Below, in pieces: positions 56,701-64,000 of a stretch of 64,000 nucleotides of DNA (its first letter is position 1; each line of letters begins with the position of its first letter). Made by a program: the position numbers and the translations under genes. The notes under the pieces were generated by a model, which saw nothing but the letters and a program-made list of their open reading frames with translations, was not told the origin of the DNA and made no database searches. Location of the stretch: assembly GCA_027475525.1 (NCBI GenBank), contig JAMWFC010000031.1:62001-126000 (forward strand), written 5' to 3'. The stretch is from Macrolepiota albuminosa (Eukaryota; Basidiomycota; Agaricomycetes; Agaricales; Agaricaceae).

Positions 56701-57993
56701 TTCTCTCTTCACACTTCTTATTCTTTTCCCATCTTCGTCTGACTTGCGGCTCTACTAGGCTCTTACATGAGGAAGGTTGGATTAGAGGGATGGAATAAAT
56801 TGAATTCTATCTTTTTATCAATAACACTATTCTCTTCTGGGTCAATAATCAAGCCATTTTGTTTCGCAAAATCCAATCCCAATATAAGTTCTAAATGCAG
56901 ATTCAGACAGACAATGAAAATTTGAGATTTAAAGTGCTATTGGAAGCATGGCAATATAATTACAAGCTTTATGTATTATGTTAAAAGTTGCAAGTCATTC
57001 TTATTTCCTGAAGTGAAGGTGTCAGAAACTGGAAGCAAACAAGGAAGAGGTCAAGTCAATAGGCCAACGTTATCCATGAGCATCATAGAAATCAATGCTG
57101 GGGGGGCACTGGTGTCAATAAGTGCTTTATCTACTCTGGTCAGAGCAATAGAAAGTCCTGAGATAAAACAAGAGTAAATGAGATGAAAGAGGAGCATGTA
57201 TTTACTACCTGCATCACTACTAGCTTTCTCATCAGATGATTCCTCAAAAACAGCTGCAACCATCACTGAAATAGCTGCTTCTCCTAATCCCACCACTGTT
57301 GCCTTTGTTTTACTTTTCAGAAACTTCTTTTGCACTGCTAACACAAACTCAGGTATCAATCAATGCTTGTTGTATTCATCCAACTTCAGAGCATGCCCCT
57401 TCTCTAGACAGGCAGCTGCCCGATAATCCACATATAAGTGACAGCAAATCAATGTTGAACATCACCCTCTCTACCTGCTTTTCATCCTCTATTCCCTTAT
57501 GACTGAAGTATTGCCTACAGTTATATTTGAACTCCTCCAATTGTCAAGGTCTGATCAATTCTTTACCAATTACTGGTGCGTGACTCAAGGATATCTGCAT
57601 GACTTTTGCTGTATACAAGTTAGTCTTTGATGCTGGCATAGTAGACACATAAGAAGAGGGGCTGCAAAAATCTTCTGAAGAGTCTGAGGAATACAAGGAC
57701 AAGGGTAAGCATAGTGGAGGCAAGGATGGCGTAGTATGTAAGGACAAGACCACAGCAGAGACCATCTCTGATACTGGCATTGGCAAATCTGTGACAAGAT
57801 ATGAACTTTGCAAGGGGACTATAGAGCAAAGGCAAGGACAAGACGTGGAGTGAGAATGAGGGTGTGGTTTACAAAGCTTTTGCAAATGAGTATGAGCCAG
57901 ATTGTCACAATCAACTTCCTCACAGGAGTTGACCACAAGAGGGTGTGAAGAGGCAGCCATCCTGGCCCCCTTCTTATATCCCATCAAAAACAA
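53718..57993 (-). mobile_element. Gypsy-3, strongly decayed Ty3/gypsy remnant
   Basis: Minus strand. Gag remnants at 57990-57440 (EFKYNCRQYFSHKGIEDEKQ). Protease-like KALIDTSAPPALIS near 57130. RT: WRKIDLTNAFFQTLVHPDD (56040) and VYLDNIIIWS (55850; second Asp lost). RNase H: MTCDASKQWTGAVLFF (55380). Then QAQWMEYLAQYDYIIHYIKG (55120), the integrase finger (HHSYYW...CMECQC) and core LVTLDFVGPLPINDGFDAL and EVITDCNSLF. FHPQTNGTSERSNKTI (54330) ends in NTINAS at about 54180, where the coding part breaks off at a 69-bp repeat. 54116-53718 is an open acidic frame (132 codons) with no known motif. Many stops; no chromodomain seen. Distant from Gypsy-1 and Gypsy-2. Confidence 0.8.
54103..54171. repeat. 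69-bp direct repeat, left copy
   Basis: TGTAAGGAAACC...CTTAGTATT, present again at 58169-58237 with about seven differences. It abuts the broken end of the Gypsy-3 integrase, so it may be an LTR piece. Confidence 0.55.
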
Positions 57994-58168
57994 TGAATTA
58001 CTACTAGTGAGACTAATCTCAACCCCTTTTGTAAGTGTAGAGCCTCAGAACATTTGAATGAACAACAGCTGTTGGTTGAGAAGCTCCAAAGAAACTCAAG
58101 GAAAGAAGCCTATGGAAGAAGCCTATGGACCGTATTTCCAAGACCACTTGTTCAATTCAAGAAAAAAG
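57994..58168. other. Leader region of Gypsy-3
   Basis: Short stretch between the first gag block and the right 69-bp repeat. Nothing coding recognised. Confidence 0.3.
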
Positions 58169-58237
58169 TGTAAGGGAACCACAGGGGTTTGTCTTCACTT
58201 AGATAGCTAATAACAGAATGGAACAAGTCTTAGTATT
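58169..58237. repeat. 69-bp direct repeat, right copy
   Basis: Partner of 54103-54171. Beyond it the two flanks differ at once. If these are LTR remnants, the LTR is either very short or cut back on the left side. Confidence 0.55.
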
Positions 58238-59129
58238 CAGGAGAAAGTTGGTCTTGAAAATACAAGCTCATATCTAAATACCCATCTCAAATAAGGTTCT
58301 GTCTTCTATAAGGTTCTGTCTCCTATTTGATCAAGAGGCTCTCCATCAAGCGTGTTCCAAAGTGTTGTGTTCCAAAGTGTTGCGTCAGTCAAAAGTTGTG
58401 TCAGCAGTTGGAGTCAGAAACAATGTTTTTGTAAGCAGCATGCTTACATAGTAGTAGGTTTAATTTCAGGAACATGAATGTGGGCTATATGATCAGACTG
58501 TCTATTGGTGAACCCATGCATATAGAAGTCATGGAGCTTGGCACATTCTACAATCTTCTCTGGCTCATTGAGCTCCAATATGCTGCATTGAACCATCTTA
58601 GCCTTGAGGCAGTCCTTTCATCACAGATTTCTGATAGAAAAATTGAAAACACCTTGATTGCAATGCACTGGATAGCAGATAGAGTCAGCAAGTAGTAGAT
58701 GTCAAAGATCTATCCAATACTTACTGTCAGCTGATGACAATTGGAGTCAGATGAAAGTGCTTTCCAATAGACCAGCAAGCTTATGCCTATGTTTCAGGGA
58801 AAACTATGGAAGAGCTCCATATTATATGCCCATTGTTCAATGTCCCACACAAGTGCATTTGACCCCTCTCTACTACCAACATTCAATCAGACTTGTTTAC
58901 CTTTGAAGATATGAAGAGCTGACTTCAGAAAATGCTTGTAGAGCTCAGATTGACAATCTTTGCCAAGTTTATCATTGTTAAGTGGAGGCATAATAAGCTG
59001 GATGCCTTCATTATAGCAGAATATTGCAATAATTTGTAGTTTTAGTCCATGGAACTCAAATAAGCTGAGATACGTACATAGGTAAAGCTAGTAAGCAAGT
59101 AAAAACACTTTATGAGATGATTTAGCCAT
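58238..59129. other. AT-rich stretch, no gene recognised
   Basis: Includes short tandem words (GTGTTCCAAAGTGTT twice, AAGGTTCTGTCTYCTAT twice, 58290-58385). It may hold the 3' part of the hAT transposase; the 73-codon plus frame at 58474 is not supported by any motif. Confidence 0.3.
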
Positions 59130-60880
59130 TATCTGGTGAAATTGATGGTTGTAAATCTCCATAACATCTGCTCAGAAACAGAGAAGATCACAGCTTGGAC
59201 TACTGAGAAGGTGTTCAAAGTGCCAGGCAATGCATACCCAAGCATAAAATACATCAGCACAAGTAATTGCTTCTTATTCCAAGGTCTTGATTGCATTTGC
59301 ACCAGAGGCAAGTAGTTGTACAAAGGCAGACAGCTCTCCCATGAACTTGAAATGCTCCTGAGAGCTACTTTTGAGTACAGGAATGAGCTTCTTTATCTAA
59401 AAGACCAAAATAATGAGGATTCACAAGATTTGAATAGTAAGATCTCAGATACATACTGCTGCTGTATCAAAAGTAAGAGTTTCCTTGGTCATACAAACAT
59501 AAATGGCAGGCATGCATGCTTGGACAGCTTTTGCCTGCAGATCAAAAGACAAAAACCATGTCTCTGAGACAGTTTTCTTACCTTCATGAATGTTCAAACA
59601 GGACCATTCCTCTGTAAGCTGATATGTTCCATAGTTTGATTTGCCAAAGTAGTTTGAAATACTTGATACTTTTGCCAGAAGCTAGAGAATCTTGCTTGTT
59701 AACTGATGGGATACTCCAGACTAATCTTGACTCACCTTTTTAAAGAGTTTTCCAATGTTTTTGAGAAAAAGATTCAAGTTATAGCATAGATCATAGATCA
59801 CTAGTATCCAGAGATAAAGCTCTTGGATAAGCTTTTTTTGCTAGATGTATATTTGCAACCCCATCTCCTGCCACTGTGCTGAACTGTCTTGGATCAAGAG
59901 AATTTAAGATCTAAATCAGGTTGGTTAACTGGTAGTAATATTCAAGAGGAGTATTGAAAATGCTTTTACCCTATTTGCCTGCTCAAAAATCTTTTGGCCT
60001 GTCACAGAGACATCCTTGAATACATGACCTTTGATAAAAAAGAAACAATCACTCTTTGTTGTGGTGTGAAAGGTATAGATCTTATCCTTAGCTTGGGTAC
60101 TCCATCCATCAAAAGAAAGTGTCAGATGTACATGACCATGAAGAAACTCTTATAGAAATGAGCCATCTCCTCAATAATTTTTTGAGTAAGGAATGTTAAC
60201 TAGTCAGAGTCCACATAGTTCATTGCAAGTGCATTCAAAAGGTCATAGAAAAACTTGTTATTGAGTACAGCAAAAGGAATGCCACAGCAAATGAAGAACT
60301 TAAACAGAAGGAGGTCAATAGTGGCTTGCTGCTAGGCACTAATTTTGAGGATGCCAAAGTGCTCAAGAATAGTGTCTTTTCAACTTTTCATTACATCTTC
60401 TTTGGGCTGTTGAGGTTTCAGGAGGTTTTTTGAGTTTCTAGTTCTGAGTGCATAGAAAGCTAACCTTCTGTTTGCAAGCTCTCTGGCTTGATCTAAGTTG
60501 GGCCAGTGTTTGATTTTTTAATCATTTTCTTCAGTATATTTTGTTAAATACAAACACACTATATTAACTTTGCATTTTATTGTAGCATGCTTAAGCTATT
60601 GTTTCAAATCCTTCCCAGCCATATGTTTATTGCATGCCATGCAATAAGTCATGACATGGTTGTTCTCTTTTTTGGTGATCACTAATTCGTTGAAGAAGGC
60701 ATTACTCTTCCTTTCAGAGCCAGCTGATTTAGCTGATTTGACATTAACCTGATGAGCAGAGCCTACACCTAATGCTTCCTCCCATTGTGACTTTCTATCC
60801 AAGTGTTCATAATTGCAGTCCTCACTATATTCTGGTGGCAGTGATTCTTCGATTTCCAAGTTGTCTTGCTGCTCCTGCAT
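59130..60880 (-). pseudogene. hAT-family transposase remnant
   Basis: The minus strand opens with MQEQQDNLEIEESLPPEYSE (60880) and HVMTYCMACNKHMAGKDLKQ, a BED-like C2 pair (60660-60600). Then FFICCGIPFAVLNNKFFYDLL near 60270, DPRQFSTVAGDGVANIHLAK near 59870, and DLCYNLNLFLKNIGKLFKK near 59770, followed by a GTGAGT that may be an old donor. These blocks follow the order of hAT transposases of Agaricomycetes. Many stops and frame changes. The C-terminal dimerisation (hATC) block was not found. Confidence 0.65.
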
Positions 60881-61379
60881 TCCAGGCAGCTACACAACAT
60901 GTCATTTAATTACAGCAGTTATGCAATATAATGGAAAAGAAAATTCTGATGACACTTATAACAGGCCAGTCAAGGTTTTCTCCTTTTGTACTATGCCACT
61001 TATTCCAAACATTGCCAAGTTTATCTATATGCATTTTCCAATCATCTTAATCCTGACTGTTGTAATTGGAAATCATGTTATTGACAAGTTCAAAGAGTTG
61101 AATGAGTTCTCTTTTGCCATGTTAAACAAATTGGTTATGGGCAGCAAGAAGAGTTTCTTGCTGCTTAGGAGACAGCATAAAACAGGCAATTAGATTACTA
61201 TAGATAGGCTGGAAATTGCTTTATCTCCACACAGGTAGGTGTAGAACTCTTCTGGGAATGTGTTTGGACTGAATTGTAATTTTTCACAAAAGTCATATGG
61301 CATTTTTGAGATTATCATGTTAGAAATGTTAAAAACATGTTAAAAATGTGTGAGAAATAGATTTGTTTTTAACATTTCT
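60881..61379. other. Non-coding 5' flank of the hAT remnant
   Basis: No gene supported; a 126-codon plus frame (60813-61193) is antisense to the hAT start and has no motif. ATGTTAAAAACATGTTAAAAATG near 61327 resembles sub-terminal repeats next to a TIR. Confidence 0.35.
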
Positions 61380-61401
61380 ATTTTTAACCTAGCCCTAGAT
61401 C
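61380..61401 (-). repeat. Possible hAT terminal inverted repeat
   Basis: The minus strand reads CTAGGGCTAGGTTAAAAAT, near-identical to the plus-strand word at 52981-53000. It lies upstream of the hAT transposase, where its 5' end should be. Flanks agatccgt (left end) and agatctgt (right end) match at 7 of 8, but a CT at the left edge does not fit cleanly. Confidence 0.4.
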
Positions 61402-62297
61402 TGTCACACCTGACCTCACAATAGCAATGACTAATTAGCCAAGATAAAAACCCTTATCATGGCTAACAAGCCTGGATCAGCCTAGTTATTGCTAGTACCA
61501 ATACCCATGAATACTGTTCCATTCTGTATAGTAGAGGTTTTAATGCATAACAGAGGACACAGATGTTGACCAATGTAATGCATACATGTTAAAAGTTGAT
61601 GACTAAGAAGTAAGAAGCTCTGGAAAGCTCCTGCAAAAACTTGTCCATAAATTTCCAAAAATCTGGTCTCAAATCTGCCTTGACATCACAGGATCATTGA
61701 TCTAATAGCCTGCCATAGTATTCCTGGTCTGGCAGGTTGGCAGCCAAGGCTTTCACTTTTCCTTGCACAGGCCCAATATTTGCTTAATAATTCTTTCTAA
61801 ATATCTATATAGAAAAGTTCTCCCAGCCGTATAACCTAAGTTCTAGACTTAGTACAGCCATCAATATTGGCTGAAATGTTCTGTTGTTGCCAAGGCCCAT
61901 CAAATGCCTGTTGGCATTGTTTCTGTTGACTGGGAGCACAATAGAGTAGTGGTCTTTATTGTGCATCTGCTATTGCATCTTGGCAAACACTGACAAGGAG
62001 TAAGATGAGTTTGAATCCACTTTCTCTTATCAGCATATTTTCTCTTCTCTACTACCAATGATCTGTGTTCTTATCTTCATGACCATAGATGTCTTCAAAT
62101 CATTGACATTGATTTTTGTCAGCTGGCATGCATCTCATACAACACCATCAGTACATTTCATCAAGACAAGTGGTATTCCCACCTCTCCATGTGATTGACT
62201 CCCATGATGGGGACTTTGCTCCCTCCTATTTATCCAGGTTCCATGGCCAGGGACTTTATCCACTCCTGGTATCTGGAAAGAGCTGGAACCTCAGCTT
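61402..62297. other. AT-rich non-coding stretch
   Basis: No motif recognised on either strand; open frames are below 75 codons and have no family signature. Confidence 0.35.
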
Positions 62298-62451
62298 TGA
62301 ATCACTGCATCATGGACATGTGCCAGAGTAAGTCTTGGCCAGGACAGAAGAAAAAGTGGACAATAAAGCAGAGGTGAATCACTGCATCATGGACATGTGC
62401 CAGAGTAAGTCTTGGCCAGGACAGAAGAAAAAGTGGACAATAAAGCAGAGG
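62298..62451 (+). repeat. Exact 77-bp tandem duplication no. 14
   Basis: Unit 62298-62374 repeated at 62375-62451, in AT-rich DNA with no known gene. It makes the 71- and 92-codon frames there overlap artificially. Confidence 0.95.
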
Positions 62452-62815
62452 ACTCATGATAATGGAATTTGGCTGGATCTGATTTATCACACACACATAT
62501 CAATCAATCACTCTGACAATACTGACATTGGCATGGCAGGAGCTCACATACCACAGGAAGTTATAGACATTTTATATCCACACATCACTGGTCCTGAATT
62601 TACACTATCTTGAATCTGCACTAACTCTAACTTTACTTTTGATCTACTGCAATAAAAACTCACTACAATATATGCTAACACACAATCTATATAAGAAAAG
62701 TTCTACTTTACAAAAAGACATCAACAATACTGCTCTCTGTACATAGTACTGTACATCTAGCCTATCAGCCTGCTTCTTAGCTCTGTATTGTAGCTTGCCA
62801 GCATTAAACAGAAAT

Positions 62816-62825
62816 TATCATCATT

Positions 62826-62866
<41 letters not shown>
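62816..62866 (+). repeat. (ATC)n microsatellite
   Basis: About 15 ATC/TCA units, interrupted twice near the left. It sits where the TCATCA/TGATGA end of a TGATGA-type element would lie, so it may have grown from that terminus. Confidence 0.85.
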
Positions 62867-63620
62867 TTTTTCTGTTGACCATCAGCACTATTCTAAGCAC
62901 CTCTCACTATCAGATGGTGATAGGACCCTACACAGGCTAAGCACACCACTGGCAGGCCATAGCAGCTTGGCACTGGCTCTAGATACCTTGGTGCATGCAT
63001 TTTGAACTTAGCACATACAATTTATCTATTTTAGGCCATATCTAATGGCTATACACAGCAAGGAATAGATCCAATTAGTGATAGCACTGATGGCAGCTGA
63101 AATGACAAGTGACAGATGGCATCAGTCTACTAGCAAATAGTACAGCTAACCAACAGCAGCACTTATGAGTTGGAATGATGGTATTTTTCCATGATTGACA
63201 GCTTAGCATTTTATCTTGGTGTCTGACATTGCTTGGCACCTCTCAGTGATTTAAGTAGACAGCAAGATTGTGGACTTCTTAGTATTTGGTTTAATTCATA
63301 GCATCTTGGACTCATTTTTTTATTATAAATATTTACCATTTACTGTAGTCAGAGAAACAGAGTTTTGTACCTCCCCATCTGCTCAGTTCACCTTATAGTT
63401 CAGATTTCTTTTGAGCTGACTTAGGACAAGTTGCAAATTGTCTGGACATCTAGTCTGCTTGCTACAGTAATTGCTTTACATAGATGACTTTTCTTGCTGA
63501 TGTGTTCTCTGGGTCCTGCCTGGAACTCTCTCAAAACACCTAATGTGCTCAACACATATTTCCCAGGTTAGTAGCTGTAAACTGTGTCTGCTACTAACCA
63601 ACTTTTAGACATCATTAACA
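62867..63620 (+). repeat. Degenerate TGATGA-type relative
   Basis: Shares with copy A the ACCATCAGCAC...CTAAGCACCTC start, an AGATTGTGGAC...TTTAATTCA block (63263-63300; copy A 2903-2940) followed by TATAAATA, and an end ACATCAT near 63617. AGCGCC words of copy A appear here as AGCACC/AGCACT, in line with C-to-T loss of CpG. The ends and target duplication cannot be fixed. Confidence 0.4.
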
Positions 63621-64000
63621 GCTGTTGAGTAAGTGTTTTCTCCATCAAATACCCCTCATCATTATTTCTGACGACCATCAGCACCATTTTAAAGGCTTCC
63701 TGCTATCAGACAACTATTGGTAATAATTAATCAATATCCTCCTTGTCAGAATCTAGATCTCAAACATATACCATGCTTGCAATGGCCCATATCCAATTAT
63801 CATAATAAAAGTGATGAATAAAAAAAGACTACCACAAAAATTCATGAAGTTCAGACTATGAATAGCATCAGAAAAAAACACCTCTGAGACAGTGGGAAAA
63901 TGGAGCAAACTCCAGTGAACCTCATTGATGAATCAGGCAAGTAGGAGGAAGTTTGCTCAAGGTTAATTTGGGCACCAATTAGATAACCACCACTGTTCCC
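63621..64000. other. Right edge, start of a further repeat
   Basis: CATCATTATTTCTGACGACC at 63658 repeats, with changes, the left end of the degenerate TGATGA relative at 62858, about 800 bp away. A second copy may begin here and leave the window. No gene seen. Confidence 0.35.

Noticed and set aside
3459..62451. Reading the 77-bp duplications as natural minisatellites or as a new replication-slippage phenomenon
   Set aside because: The unit sequence differs at every locus while the offset is always 77, always two copies, and paired LTRs or sister copies show one. An assembly cause is simpler.
62116..62613. Overlapping 71- and 92-codon plus frames
   Set aside because: They cross duplication no. 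14 and repeat part of each other because of it; no family signature.
62816..62866. CRISPR-like or telomeric array
   Set aside because: It is a plain ATC trinucleotide microsatellite with no spacers.

Overview
The window looks like repeat-dense chromosomal DNA of a filamentous fungus, most likely a basidiomycete of the Agaricomycetes. The evidence is short introns (about 45-70 bp, GT...AG, CTNAC-like branch points), a fungal NAD(P)H nitrite reductase cut by 19 such introns, chromodomain Ty3/gypsy elements, a Helitron, and Tc1/mariner- and hAT-type remnants. I see no tRNA, rRNA or CRISPR. Host genes occupy only about 43-53 kb.

Layout. 1-3.9 kb: end of a minus-strand Copia element (Copia-1) whose 5' LTR is split by a 1.2-kb TGATGA-type element. 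4.7-5.6 kb: Tc1/mariner remnant. 5.8-20.9 kb: one decayed Helitron Rep/helicase gene (minus) split by a second TGATGA-type element (7239-8299) and by a chromovirus, Gypsy-1 (8701-19963, TSD aatgc). 21-22.3 kb: SF1-helicase-like remnant. 22634-40921: Copia-2 (minus, TSD ttctc), which holds Gypsy-2 (25971-38695, plus, TSD tgggc), which holds a third TGATGA-type element (26821-28890), which holds a solo gypsy LTR (27574-28441): four levels of nesting. 43-44.4 kb: a 63-codon cysteine-rich secreted protein gene and an RNase H remnant. 45499-49978: nitrite reductase, preceded by a GATA-site cluster. 50248-50751: solo Copia LTR. 51045-52710: type I Baeyer-Villiger monooxygenase, convergent with nitrite reductase. 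53.7-61.4 kb: decayed gypsy (Gypsy-3) and hAT remnants. 62-64 kb: non-coding, with an (ATC)n tract and a degenerate TGATGA-like repeat.

Most interesting biology. Gypsy-1 and Gypsy-2 each carry, antisense to gag-pol and between the chromodomain and the 3' LTR, a four-exon gene for a six-cysteine, Zn2Cys6-like plus coiled-coil protein. The three introns lie at the same positions and phases in both copies. The same elements have two retropepsin-like domains in tandem, pol in the -1 frame over the end of gag, and a primer-binding site that is a 12-nt perfect complement of an LTR motif lying about 30 bp after a TATA box, which predicts self-priming. The Copia elements instead have a PBS complementary to the initiator-tRNA anticodon arm (half-tRNA priming).

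Caution about the data. Fourteen tandem direct duplications, all with an offset of exactly 77 bp, are scattered over unrelated elements. This is best explained by unmerged k=77 contig overlaps. They add 2 nt to the frame each and account for many of the apparent frameshifts in Gypsy-1. With them collapsed, the two Gypsy-1 LTRs are both 750 bp.
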